Shown here: in pieces, positions 1-6,958 of the stretch | How positions within the stretch are numbered: the stretch's first letter is position 1 | How the letters are laid out: each line of letters begins with the position of its first letter | Origin: Parvularculaceae bacterium UBA4496 | Lineage (GTDB): Bacteria; Pseudomonadota; Alphaproteobacteria; Caulobacterales; Parvularculaceae | Reading direction: 5' to 3' | Length of the DNA stretch: 7,150 bases | NCBI GenBank assembly: GCA_002388885.1 | Contig: DGNI01000148.1 | Coordinates: 19,305 to 26,454 of the forward strand | The notes under the pieces: generated by a model | Seen by the model: only the letters and a program-made list of their open reading frames with translations | The model's database searches: none | What the model was told of the DNA's origin: nothing | Made by a program: the position numbers and the translations under genes

Positions 1-56
1 CCGAGCCTGACGAAGAAACGGGCGTCAGCCGGGCGCGGTTCAGCGGTCTCATTCAT
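1..56 (-). CDS. Partial N-terminus, probable HlyD-family type I secretion membrane fusion protein
   Basis: An open frame starts with ATG at 56-54 and runs off the left edge, giving 19 residues (MNETAEPRPADARFFVRLG). The start lies inside the last codons of the ABC exporter gene, an 8-nt overlap, with a GAAAGG stretch about 9 nt upstream as ribosome binding site. PrtD-type exporters are normally followed directly by their membrane fusion protein (HlyD/PrtE family), which has a short polar N-terminus leading into one membrane helix. What is visible, a short polar stretch turning basic and hydrophobic, fits this, but the identity rests on gene order and not on any domain. A second ATG at 52-50 in another frame forms an ATGA overlap with the upstream stop and is also open to the edge. 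I prefer the first because its spacing to the Shine-Dalgarno is better. Confidence 0.5.
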   Translation of the reverse strand, partial: MNETAEPRPADARFFVRL

Positions 57-1806
57 GGCCTGACGCCTTTCGCTGCCTTCCTTTCGCATCTGCATCGAAA
101 GAAGCAACCTGACGGGGCGCAAATTTCTTTAAAATCTCATCCCTTGGCCCGAGAGCACGCAATTCGCCATCAACCAGCAACAATAGCTTATCAACGTAGG
201 CGATCGCAGACGGGCGGTGCGCGACAATAATCGTCGTTGCGCCCCTCGCCTTAGCACCCTGTATCGCCTGAGCGAGCGCCGCCTCGCCGTCGGCATCAAG
301 ATTGGCGTTTGGCTCGTCAAGTACGATAAGTTTCGGATCGCCGTAGAGCGCGCGCGCCAGCCCGAGACGCTGGCGCTGGCCGGCGGAAAGGTGCCGGCCG
401 TTTTCACCGATCTGCGTATCGTAACCGTCCGGCAATCCGAGCACCATCTCGTGCGCGCCCGCCGCTTTCGCCGCAGCGATGACTTTTGCGTCATCGATCT
501 CTTCGTAAAAGCGGCCGATATTCTGGGCTGCGCTACCATCGAATAATTCAACTTCCTGCGGCAGAAACCCGATATAGACCCCGAGAACCGTTTTGTCCCA
601 CTGAGACAGGTTTGCATCATCCAACTTTATACTGCCGGAAATTGCAGGCTCGACGCCCACTAGCGCGCGCGCGAGCGTAGACTTACCTGCTGCGCTTGGT
701 CCAATAACGCCCAGCGTCTCGCCCGCATCCAATTCAAAGCTGACATTTTTGAGTACGGGGTTTTTAGAAGCGCCAGGGCGACAGACAAGCTTTTCCACCG
801 ACAGGGCGCCTTGTGGTGCGGGCAGGGCTGTTTTGGGCGTCTGATCTCTTGAGATACGGATGAAGTCCAGCAACCGCTTTAACGCCGCTCCACTCGAAGC
901 GAATTGCCGCCAATGACTGGTTACGATCTCGATCGGCGCCAGCGCGCGTCCGGCAATAATGGAGGCGGCGATCATAACGCCCGGCGTCACAATACTCTGG
1001 ATCGCCAAATACGCGCCCGTGCCCAGAATAGCAGATTGCAAGAACAGCCTCGTCGCCTTGGTGGCGGCCGTCAAACCTCCTATGCGATCCGTTGCAAGTA
1101 TGTTGTTGCTGCTGGCTGCGGCGCTTTGCTTTCTCCAGCGCTCGCGCAATCGCTCCCGCATGCCCATGGCGTCCGCCGCCGCGGCGTTTCGAATTGAAGA
1201 CATGGCGGACTGGTCAGCGCCAACGATCATTTGACCGGCTGCTATATTTGCCTGTCGCGACGCCCGCTCATTGACAAAGGCCAAGGCCAGAAGAACCAGC
1301 AAGCCAATCAAGGCCACCACTCCCAGCAGCCAATGCATCAGGAAAACAAGGCCCAGAAAAAACGGCGCCCAAGGGGCGTCAAACACTGCTGTCAGAGCTG
1401 GGCTGCCTACAAACTGGCGCAAAAACCGGAGATCCTTTATCGGCTGCTCGGGCGACTTCGTTCCCATCCGGCCTGCGTCCATAGACACGTCAAAGACCAC
1501 ATCCTGAAGTTTGTCCTCAAGCTCTTCGCCAGCGCGCGCAAGCAATGCGCCTCTTGCAAAATCAAGAACCGCCATCCCGGCGAAAAGCGCCAATGTGAGC
1601 AGGGTCAGAACGGCCAAGGTTTCGTATGACCGGCTGCTGATCACGCGATCATAGATTTGCAGCATGTACAGCGGCCCGGTCAGCATCAGCATGTTCACGA
1701 AAAAACTGAGCACGCCGGCTATAATAAGCAGCCGCGACGCGGCTTGCCGCGCTGCGGACACATAAGGATCCTGATCCTGTGTGAAAGACTGCCAGGCCCC
1801 GGTCAT
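49..1806 (-). CDS. Type I secretion system permease/ATPase, PrtD family
   Basis: This is an inner-membrane ABC exporter that drives one-step secretion of a protein, typically an RTX protein or protease, together with a membrane fusion protein and an outer-membrane TolC-like channel. It has 585 residues from ATG 1806, close to the usual PrtD length. The N-terminal half is the transmembrane domain, with hydrophobic segments near residues 26-49, 64-83, 148-178 and 255-290. It includes the family hallmark TGPLYMLQIYDRV near 43-55. The ATPase half shows Walker A GPSAAGKST (369-377), Q-loop Gln417, signature LSAGQ (473-477), Walker B LIVLDEP (493-499), D-loop NLDAD and switch His530, so it should be catalytically competent. 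No N-terminal C39 peptidase domain is present. A GTG at 1818 would add four residues but has no ribosome binding site. ATG 1806 follows TAAGG at a short 3-nt spacing. The substrate gene is not in the window. Confidence 0.93.
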   Translation of the reverse strand: MTGAWQSFTQDQDPYVSAARQAASRLLIIAGVLSFFVNMLMLTGPLYMLQIYDRVISSRSYETLAVLTLLTLALFAGMAVLDFARGALLARAGEELEDKLQDVVFDVSMDAGRMGTKSPEQPIKDLRFLRQFVGSPALTAVFDAPWAPFFLGLVFLMHWLLGVVALIGLLVLLALAFVNERASRQANIAAGQMIVGADQSAMSSIRNAAAADAMGMRERLRERWRKQSAAASSNNILATDRIGGLTAATKATRLFLQSAILGTGAYLAIQSIVTPGVMIAASIIAGRALAPIEIVTSHWRQFASSGAALKRLLDFIRISRDQTPKTALPAPQGALSVEKLVCRPGASKNPVLKNVSFELDAGETLGVIGPSAAGKSTLARALVGVEPAISGSIKLDDANLSQWDKTVLGVYIGFLPQEVELFDGSAAQNIGRFYEEIDDAKVIAAAKAAGAHEMVLGLPDGYDTQIGENGRHLSAGQRQRLGLARALYGDPKLIVLDEPNANLDADGEAALAQAIQGAKARGATTIIVAHRPSAIAYVDKLLLLVDGELRALGPRDEILKKFAPRQVASFDADAKGRQRKASGHE

Positions 1807-1818
1807 TAACCTTACCAC

Positions 1819-1978
1819 GCCAATGCTACTGCTCGCTGCAAAGCATACTGTTTAAACAATTAACAATGAGCAATTTCTAGACCAAACGGACGGTTTCAGC
1901 AAAGCAGATGAATAGCGATTTCCGAACGCGATGAGGGAATCCGGCTAGCACGGCAGCTATTTCGCAACAAAGCGTTAT
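1819..1978. other. Intergenic gap upstream of the ABC exporter
   Basis: This gap between the hypothetical gene and the exporter has no credible ORF and no strong hairpin followed by a T-run, so I cannot place a terminator. It is AT-rich near 1850-1880 and contains the perfect 10-bp palindrome TGTTTAAACA (1849-1858). On the minus strand TTGTTA and TATGCT are present but only 13 nt apart, too close for a standard promoter. The length suggests that the exporter may have its own promoter, but none can be assigned with confidence. Confidence 0.4.
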
Positions 1979-3388
1979 TCAGATCGCCTGTGAGGAGACT
2001 TTTTGGGCCGGCAATCCTTCAGAAAGCCTTTTCAAATGTTCAAGCGAAACGCGCGCTAAAACCGCCCCGCCTTCGCCCATAATTTCCAACAAACGCTCTT
2101 CCCAGCCGCCATCGACAACGAGCCTCAGGCCATCAGAACCCGTCGTAATGCCGCCATTAGCGGAAGCGAATTCATTGATGTCGCCTTCCGCAATGACATC
2201 GCCTTTCGCCCGCAGGCGGTAGCTTAATAACGAGTCTGAAATCCCTGATGAGGCGGCGCTGGCATTGCTGTGGCTTCGCATGACATTGGTCTTCGTTCTG
2301 TCGCCTATCGTTTGCCATACGGCGTGACACTGATCAATGGTCACATTCGGCGCCTTTTCCGCCATCACCTTAGGCAGTTTCAGTTTCGCCAGAATTTTAT
2401 TTGCAAGCATAAGCAGGGACAGCGCTGGCGAGCGCAGCAATCTTGTTGCCTCAAGTACTCTCGCCTGATCAATCAACGTTGACTGCTTGAATAATTCAAC
2501 GTCTGTCGTGTGTATGACAGATGCAGAGATTTCCTTTCCCGCAAAGCGCACATCCGAAAGGATGATTGCCCGCCCGTCGCAGAAACAGCAATATAATGGA
2601 GCGCCTTGAAGTGACTCATCCTTTCCAGCGACTGTTATATCGATCCTATGGACCTCGCCGTCCAGTAATTGTGGCGGAACAGAAATGCTGAATTGGCATA
2701 ATGACGCCTGCCCCTGGTATGGTTCCGAAGGTAAAAAATAGGCGGCATACGCATTGTCGATTTTCATCTTCAAGGGCAGACCCGCCCCGGCGCGGCGCAC
2801 GGTCCAGCCGCGGATAACGCCGTTTTCTGAAATGCCGGTAACAGCGCCCGCAAAACTATCTGATTTAAAAATCCGATCACGATTGACGAAAAGCGGATCA
2901 CTAATGACGCCGTCAAAATCGACGCGAATTTCCCGCCAGTGTCGTAACTCCAGATGTTCCATTAATGGCGAAATGTCGACAAGCGCCTGACCACCATGTT
3001 CCGGTATCCCAAAATTCGCTTCTATCCAGTAGCGGCGATTGACCAGCACATTAATGCGATAGCCGCTGCCCCGCTCATCATTACCGTCAACGCGAATGAA
3101 TAAAAACGGTCTTTCGTCGACACAGAAAAACTCGATTGACCTTTCGGGGCGCCCGGCTTCTCCGGCCTTTTGCAGAAATTTATCGGGAAAGCCGTGACTC
3201 TGACCGGACGTATTGTTCTCACTGGCGAGAAGACGCCATTGCCGCCGCGCCGGATAGTCTCCGGATTGCAAAGCCCCTACCCTGTAGTGTTCATTTAAAA
3301 GCCTTTGGTAAATGTCATCGGAATGTGAGGCGTTCGCCATCCCTTTTTCATCGTTCGCAACATTTACGGCGCCGGAATCAAGCTTCAT
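1979..3388 (-). CDS. Uncharacterised beta-rich protein coupled to a glycosyltransferase
   Basis: I do not recognise a named family for this 469-residue protein. No signal peptide or clear membrane helix is visible; the only hydrophobic run (about 318-336) is short and lies within a basic, helical-looking linker. Residues about 85-180 alternate hydrophobic and polar residues like beta strands. Residues about 190-264 have the pattern G-x-I-x-GW ... F-x-I-x-VP-x-x-L-x-DG-x-x-H-x-I-x-I-x-V, ending in LQGAP. This resembles small beta-sandwich modules seen beside bacterial glycosyltransferases; that comparison is from memory and not from a search. A cysteine cluster follows (C267, C268, C270). Residues 340-385 look like a low-complexity linker, and a last beta-rich segment spans about 387-452. 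The start is supported by TGAGG 7 nt upstream, which contains the stop of the preceding glycosyltransferase gene. The two genes are therefore probably translated together and may act on the same glycan or exported protein. Confidence 0.8.
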   Translation of the reverse strand: MKLDSGAVNVANDEKGMANASHSDDIYQRLLNEHYRVGALQSGDYPARRQWRLLASENNTSGQSHGFPDKFLQKAGEAGRPERSIEFFCVDERPFLFIRVDGNDERGSGYRINVLVNRRYWIEANFGIPEHGGQALVDISPLMEHLELRHWREIRVDFDGVISDPLFVNRDRIFKSDSFAGAVTGISENGVIRGWTVRRAGAGLPLKMKIDNAYAAYFLPSEPYQGQASLCQFSISVPPQLLDGEVHRIDITVAGKDESLQGAPLYCCFCDGRAIILSDVRFAGKEISASVIHTTDVELFKQSTLIDQARVLEATRLLRSPALSLLMLANKILAKLKLPKVMAEKAPNVTIDQCHAVWQTIGDRTKTNVMRSHSNASAASSGISDSLLSYRLRAKGDVIAEGDINEFASANGGITTGSDGLRLVVDGGWEERLLEIMGEGGAVLARVSLEHLKRLSEGLPAQKVSSQAI

Positions 3389-3395
3389 TGCATGG

Positions 3396-3400
3396 CCTCA
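3396..3400 (-). promoter_or_regulatory. Ribosome binding site overlapping the upstream stop codon
   Basis: On the minus strand TGAGG combines the TGA stop of the glycosyltransferase gene (3400-3398) with a GAGG Shine-Dalgarno (3399-3396), 7 nt before the ATG at 3388-3386. Ribosomes finishing the glycosyltransferase stop directly on the start site of the next gene. This decides the start and implies translational coupling. Confidence 0.75.
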
Positions 3401-5197
3401 AATGAAAACGCTTTCAACGCTCAGACCGTCTGAAACGAACGCAGCGTTCGCGTGAACGGCCTGACGCGTCCATGTATGGAATGTCGAGTCGCTTCGGCGT
3501 ATCTGGATATGACTAAAGGGATCAAGTGATGAAATGTGCGCGCCTTTCGTCAACCGCTGCGTTAAAAATTCAATATCTGCATAGCCCCTTACATTCTCGG
3601 GCCAATGAACATTCTCAGGGGTGTTCTTCACGACCAGGGTCCCGCCGGCGAAATTGTGCGTTTGACGGTCCGCCTGCTTCCATGACCGGACAATCGTCGC
3701 GTCTTCCGCTTCGAGGTAATTAAAAAGCGCGCCCTTTCCGGCGATATCGAAATCCACAGCCTTACGGTACAGATTGATGTCGGCCAGATAATTTGGGCTA
3801 TAATAGTCATCGTCGTCCATTTTCGCCCAGTAATCGCCCGACATATTGAGAATGCCGAGATTGACGGCGCAGCCTACCGGCATGTCTGCCGGCGTTTGCA
3901 GCAGTTTTATGCTGTCATCGCCTTTTCTGGCGGCCTCGACCTCGGTCATATCGGCATCATGCGTGTTCAGCACAATCAACAGCTCGCGCTCCCGGTAGGT
4001 TTGCGCCTGATAGAACTTTACCGACATTGGAACCAGCTCAGGGCGTATTGTCGGCAAAATGAAAGACAGACGCGCATTTTTCGGAACCTTGTACGCCACG
4101 GGAACATTCATGACGCGAGAAATATCTTCTATAAATTCATAGTGCGTATGATTTTCCATGACTTCGCGCCAGCCCTGATGAGCCTTGATGGCCGCGTCGA
4201 CAGGATGACGCTCGATATCTTCGCAAGCAGCTCGAAATTCGCTCGCGTCGTTTATCTGCAGGACGCCATGGCCAATCGCCTTGTTCCAATAATCAGAATC
4301 TGAAATACATAGTGTTTTCGTCGCAAGACATTCAAGAATATGCTGTTCCGCCTGCGGCGACCCGTCAGGGAAAATAGCTTTGGGGATGATTTCCGCGACA
4401 GCAGGCTTCAATAACGCCGCGCGCTGTAGATCATGAAAACATCCAAGCACCCGGCAGCGTTCGGCCGGGTTCATGCGCTGATTATTATTGCGGATGTTGT
4501 AGCGGTCCTCATAAAACCAGAACTTTTTATCAAAAAGTGTGGCGATATCCTCGACGAGACCGCTGGTCCCTCGCACATTCGTATAATCAAAGGCTCTCGC
4601 CATCAGGAACTGAATCGTTTCCGGCAAATCCGACCAGTCGCCTGTTTTTTGCTTGTAGGGATTGTAGCAGCTTGAATCCACGCAACTTCGGACCGGCGAA
4701 ATATCCGGTCTGATTTTTCGGGCCTCGTCAATTATGAGATGATTTGCGAAGACATAGTCGAACTGCTGCATGATGCGCTCGAACGCGCGCAAATGCGCCG
4801 CATCCCGATGAAACCAGAACGCCGTTGGCGTTCCGTTTTTCCGGCATTGTTCGATGACATCTTGCACAAGCGCGGTGGCGCCTGATCCAATCAGCGCCTC
4901 CCGAAACGGGTTGCTCGCTTCAAGCCAGTCTGACTCAACCAATAAAAAAGAAGGTTTTGAAGCTTCTAACTGCGCGCTCCAGCCCGGTTCGGAAAGCTGC
5001 GTAACGCGCAGCACGGGATCAAGCGCCGTCTTCAGGCGTGCGCTCCCGATGAGCGCAACATCCATATCGATAAATGGAGCGGGCGTCTGCCGCATTGCAT
5101 TTGCATGAACCTGCTTCACTAGACCGGGCAAGGCCCAGTCATTGTGAAGGTTTGCAAAAAACCGGTTTCTGATCTTTCTGTTCTCTGCGTGGTTCAT
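3398..5197 (-). CDS. Two-domain glycosyltransferase: CgeB-like N-terminal half fused to GT-A family 2 domain
   Basis: This is a predicted cytoplasmic sugar transferase of 599 residues with no signal peptide or membrane helix. The N-terminal part (about 40-365) resembles the GT-B-like CgeB/DUF3880 proteins: FLLVESDW (84-91), FWFHRDAAHLRAFE (127-140) followed by FDYVFAN (146-152), and a later QAEQHILECLATKTLCIS (282-299) resembling the nucleotide-sugar-binding end of that fold. The C-terminal part (about 375-575) is a family 2 GT-A domain. It has the first strand LSFILPTIRPELV (377-389), NLGILNMSGDYWAKM (446-460), a metal-binding DxD region DDDD (461-464) then YY, the acceptor-loop motif FAGGTLVVKN (516-525), and DIEF (541-544) as a candidate catalytic acid/base region. 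Usual stand-alone GT2 domains are about 250-300 residues, so this is a genuine fusion. The start at ATG 5197 has only a weak GAGA ribosome site 8-9 nt upstream. It is coupled to the next gene. Donor and acceptor cannot be read from the sequence. Confidence 0.88.
   Translation of the reverse strand: MNHAENRKIRNRFFANLHNDWALPGLVKQVHANAMRQTPAPFIDMDVALIGSARLKTALDPVLRVTQLSEPGWSAQLEASKPSFLLVESDWLEASNPFREALIGSGATALVQDVIEQCRKNGTPTAFWFHRDAAHLRAFERIMQQFDYVFANHLIIDEARKIRPDISPVRSCVDSSCYNPYKQKTGDWSDLPETIQFLMARAFDYTNVRGTSGLVEDIATLFDKKFWFYEDRYNIRNNNQRMNPAERCRVLGCFHDLQRAALLKPAVAEIIPKAIFPDGSPQAEQHILECLATKTLCISDSDYWNKAIGHGVLQINDASEFRAACEDIERHPVDAAIKAHQGWREVMENHTHYEFIEDISRVMNVPVAYKVPKNARLSFILPTIRPELVPMSVKFYQAQTYRERELLIVLNTHDADMTEVEAARKGDDSIKLLQTPADMPVGCAVNLGILNMSGDYWAKMDDDDYYSPNYLADINLYRKAVDFDIAGKGALFNYLEAEDATIVRSWKQADRQTHNFAGGTLVVKNTPENVHWPENVRGYADIEFLTQRLTKGAHISSLDPFSHIQIRRSDSTFHTWTRQAVHANAAFVSDGLSVESVFI
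3403..3458. repeat. Cluster of four short inverted repeats at the 3' end of the glycosyltransferase gene
   Basis: Four dyads lie within 56 nt. TGAAA-acgc-TTTCA spans 3403-3416. CAGAC-c-GTCTG spans 3422-3432. CGAACGC-a-GCGTTCG spans 3436-3450. CGTTC-gcgt-GAACG spans 3445-3458 and overlaps the third. The third is a perfect 7-bp-arm palindrome with one central base. The hexamer AACGCT is also repeated directly at 3407-3412 and 3416-3421. All lie within the last 20 or so codons of the glycosyltransferase, just before the coupled downstream gene. There is no T-run, so this is not a standard terminator. Confidence 0.55.
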
Positions 5198-5224
5198 GCT
5201 TATTCTCTGCGTATGACCGGGCTG

Positions 5225-5250
5225 GTTATAAACCTTTTTAAGATTGTTAA
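5225..5250 (-). promoter_or_regulatory. Weak candidate promoter for the glycosyltransferase gene pair
   Basis: In the AT-rich 92-nt gap between the epimerase stop and the glycosyltransferase start, the minus strand has TTAACA (5250-5245) and TATAAC (5230-5225). Each matches the sigma-70 consensus at five of six positions. The spacer is only 14 nt, shorter than the normal 16-18, so this is tentative. No clear terminator hairpin lies in the gap, so read-through from the epimerase gene is equally possible. Confidence 0.25.
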
Positions 5251-5289
5251 CCGGCGCTTTTTTCAGTCTAGTCAGCGCGGCTTAATCGA

Positions 5290-6216
5290 TTATTGCTGAC
5301 TGCAAAACCATTCCCAAGTCTTGCGCAAGCCGTCTTGAAGGTCGGTTTTCGGAGCGTACCCCAACGCGCTGCACGCATGGCTGATATCACACCAGGTATG
5401 GCGAATCTCCCCGTCGCGGAAACCTTCATAATTGACATTGACCGGCTTTTCCGGTCCGACCGCCCCTTTCATCAACTCAAGCAGTTCATTAATTGAAGTT
5501 CCCCGACCTGAGCCGAGTTGGTAAACACCGGACTCCTCCGAGTTCATGCCGAGCAAGATGCCGCCTACAAGATCTTCAACGTAGACATAATCGCGGGTTT
5601 GCGTGCCGTCGCCATAAACCGTCAGGGGCGAGCCTTTTTGAATTTGCCGGAAGAATTCTGCGACGACGCTGCCCTTGTGATACGAGCGCGGGCCGTAAAC
5701 ATTGGAAAAACGCAACGAGATCGCCGTCATTCCATAAGCGGCCGCATATGCCGAACAATATCCTTCAACCGACAATTTCGCCGCACCGTAAGGGGATGTT
5801 GGCCGCGGCGGCATATTCTCATTCACCGGCGGCGTCGCTTCACCCAAAATGGCGCCGCCCGTTGAGGCGCTTACAATCTTTTTAACGCCGCGGCGGCGCA
5901 TCTCTTCCAAAATCATCAGTGTGCCACGCACATTCACATCCCAGTTGAACATGGGGTTTTCAATCGAATCCATAACGCGGGTATCCGCAGCGAGATGCAC
6001 GACGCAATCGACTGAATTCAAAGCCTGCCTGAGTACTTTTTCATCACGAATATCACCATTAATGAATTCAACATCGAATTCTTTTATCCACTCCCATTTT
6101 CCGCACGATTCATTATCGAGCACGCGTATCTCGCCAGCGCTCTGTATTCGAAGGGCTGCGATCAGATTCGCGCCAATAAAGCCGCATCCGCCTGTTATTA
6201 GAGTTGAATTATTCAT
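5290..6216 (-). CDS. NAD-dependent sugar-nucleotide epimerase/dehydratase (extended SDR, GalE-like)
   Basis: This is a cytoplasmic enzyme that oxidises and then modifies a nucleotide-bound sugar, commonly UDP-glucose/galactose 4-epimerisation or a related reaction. It has 308 residues from ATG 6216, typical of short GalE-type extended SDRs. It shows the Rossmann motif TGGCGFIG (8-15), an acidic residue D34 after beta-2 (VLDN) that favours NAD over NADP, HLAAD (74-78), the active-site Ser/Thr region SASTGG (116-121), and the catalytic Tyr143 and Lys147 in SPYGAAK. It also has RFSNVYGPRS (169-178) and YGDGTQTRDYVYVEDLV (201-217), which close the sugar-nucleotide pocket. All catalytic residues are present. 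A GTG at 6222 would add two residues; neither start has a strong ribosome site, and an in-frame stop lies just upstream. The gene begins about 28 nt after cysH and precedes the glycosyltransferase, which suggests that it provides that enzyme's donor sugar. The exact substrate cannot be decided from these motifs. Confidence 0.92.
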   Translation of the reverse strand: MNNSTLITGGCGFIGANLIAALRIQSAGEIRVLDNESCGKWEWIKEFDVEFINGDIRDEKVLRQALNSVDCVVHLAADTRVMDSIENPMFNWDVNVRGTLMILEEMRRRGVKKIVSASTGGAILGEATPPVNENMPPRPTSPYGAAKLSVEGYCSAYAAAYGMTAISLRFSNVYGPRSYHKGSVVAEFFRQIQKGSPLTVYGDGTQTRDYVYVEDLVGGILLGMNSEESGVYQLGSGRGTSINELLELMKGAVGPEKPVNVNYEGFRDGEIRHTWCDISHACSALGYAPKTDLQDGLRKTWEWFCSQQ

Positions 6217-6244
6217 TTGCACATGGACTCATGATGAGTAATTT

Positions 6245-6946
6245 TCAGGATTTCACTTTCGGCGTGTGGATCCCGCATTCGGTTTTCGCCTGCCCTGCCC
6301 ATCGGCCGGAGCGGGCGTCGTCTTCATCGACGACTTTCGACGTACACGGCATACAGCCGATCGAAAAATATCCCTGCCGCACGAGCGGATGCGGCGGTAA
6401 TTTATGCGTCGCTGAGTAGTCGGCAATATCCTTGCGCGTCCATCGAGCAAGAGGATTGAGCTTGTACTTAACGCCATCGAATTCGACAATTTCCATGTCC
6501 TGGCGAAAACCCGTCTGATGCCGCTTGCGGCCAGTGGCCCAGCAATCGAACCCTTTTAGAGCACGCTCGAGCGGCTCAGTCTTGCGAAGCCGGCAGCACT
6601 GATCCGGGTCATGCATGGAAAGCGTGCCCTGAGGATCATCCAGTTCAAGGTCCGCCTTGCGTGGGCCGATCACCCTGACATCTTCAAGCCCCAGATGATG
6701 CTGAAGTCTCGAGCGGTAGCGTACGGTCTCGCCGAACAGTTTGTGAGTGTCGAGGAACAGGACAGGGATTGACGGATCAACGGACGCCATCAGCGAAAGC
6801 AGCACCGCCGATTCCGCTCCGAAGGACGACACGAACGCGATCTGGCCGGGAAACGCCTCAGTGACGGCATGGGCGATGATCTCCGCCGCATCCCGGTCTT
6901 GATAGAGGGCGTTCAGCCCCCGCACGCGATCATCGACAGTGGTCAA
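6245..6946 (-). CDS. cysH: Assimilatory APS/PAPS reductase CysH, iron-sulfur type
   Basis: This thioredoxin-dependent enzyme reduces adenylyl-sulfate (or PAPS) to sulfite in cytoplasmic cysteine biosynthesis. It has 233 residues, near the family norm. The nucleotide-binding loop is SSFGAES (40-46), followed by LFLDTHKLFGET (63-74). A [4Fe-4S] cluster is indicated by the Cys pair C117-C118 (CCRLRKTEPL) and C198-x-x-C201 in IGCMPCT. TGRKRHQ (138-144) binds substrate, and the C-terminal KTECGIH carries the catalytic Cys224. The four cluster cysteines are typical of APS reductases and absent from enterobacterial PAPS reductases, so APS is the likelier substrate. The start is TTG at 6946, chosen because AGGA lies 6 nt upstream and family members begin at about this point. 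No cysI, cysG or cysD/N gene lies beside it on this side. The gene is followed closely by the epimerase. Confidence 0.95.
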   Translation of the reverse strand: MTTVDDRVRGLNALYQDRDAAEIIAHAVTEAFPGQIAFVSSFGAESAVLLSLMASVDPSIPVLFLDTHKLFGETVRYRSRLQHHLGLEDVRVIGPRKADLELDDPQGTLSMHDPDQCCRLRKTEPLERALKGFDCWATGRKRHQTGFRQDMEIVEFDGVKYKLNPLARWTRKDIADYSATHKLPPHPLVRQGYFSIGCMPCTSKVVDEDDARSGRWAGQAKTECGIHTPKVKS

Positions 6947-6950
6947 TGGC

Positions 6951-6956
6951 TTTCCT
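6951..6956 (-). promoter_or_regulatory. Shine-Dalgarno supporting the TTG start of cysH
   Basis: On the minus strand AGGAAA occupies 6956-6951, with AGGA 6 nt from TTG 6946-6944. No in-frame ATG or GTG with better spacing is visible nearby, so this site decides the unusual start. Confidence 0.65.
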
Positions 6957-6958
6957 GT

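Noticed and set aside
541..552. GAATAATTCAAC shared with 2489-2500
   Set aside because: Both copies encode Val-Glu-Leu-Phe on the minus strand in unrelated proteins; this is coincidence of codons and not a repeat element.
1231..1629. Plus-strand open frame of 132 residues opposite the ABC exporter
   Set aside because: It is rich in Gln, Lys, Arg and His with no domain, and lies wholly antisense to a gene with intact ABC motifs. It is a shadow frame.
1849..1858. Palindrome TGTTTAAACA upstream of the exporter, considered as an operator
   Set aside because: It is short and AT-rich, with no properly spaced promoter around it; noted only within the intergenic entry.
3896..4303. Plus-strand open frame of 135 residues opposite the glycosyltransferase
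   Set aside because: No recognisable motif, and it overlaps the conserved glycosyltransferase coding sequence on the other strand.
5224..5239. Small hairpin GGTT-ata-AACC followed by TTTTT on the plus strand
   Set aside because: The stem is only 4 bp and there is no plus-strand gene ending here.
5493..6241. Plus-strand open frames of up to 130 residues opposite the epimerase
   Set aside because: They lie antisense to a complete SDR enzyme with all catalytic motifs, and their composition is not protein-like.
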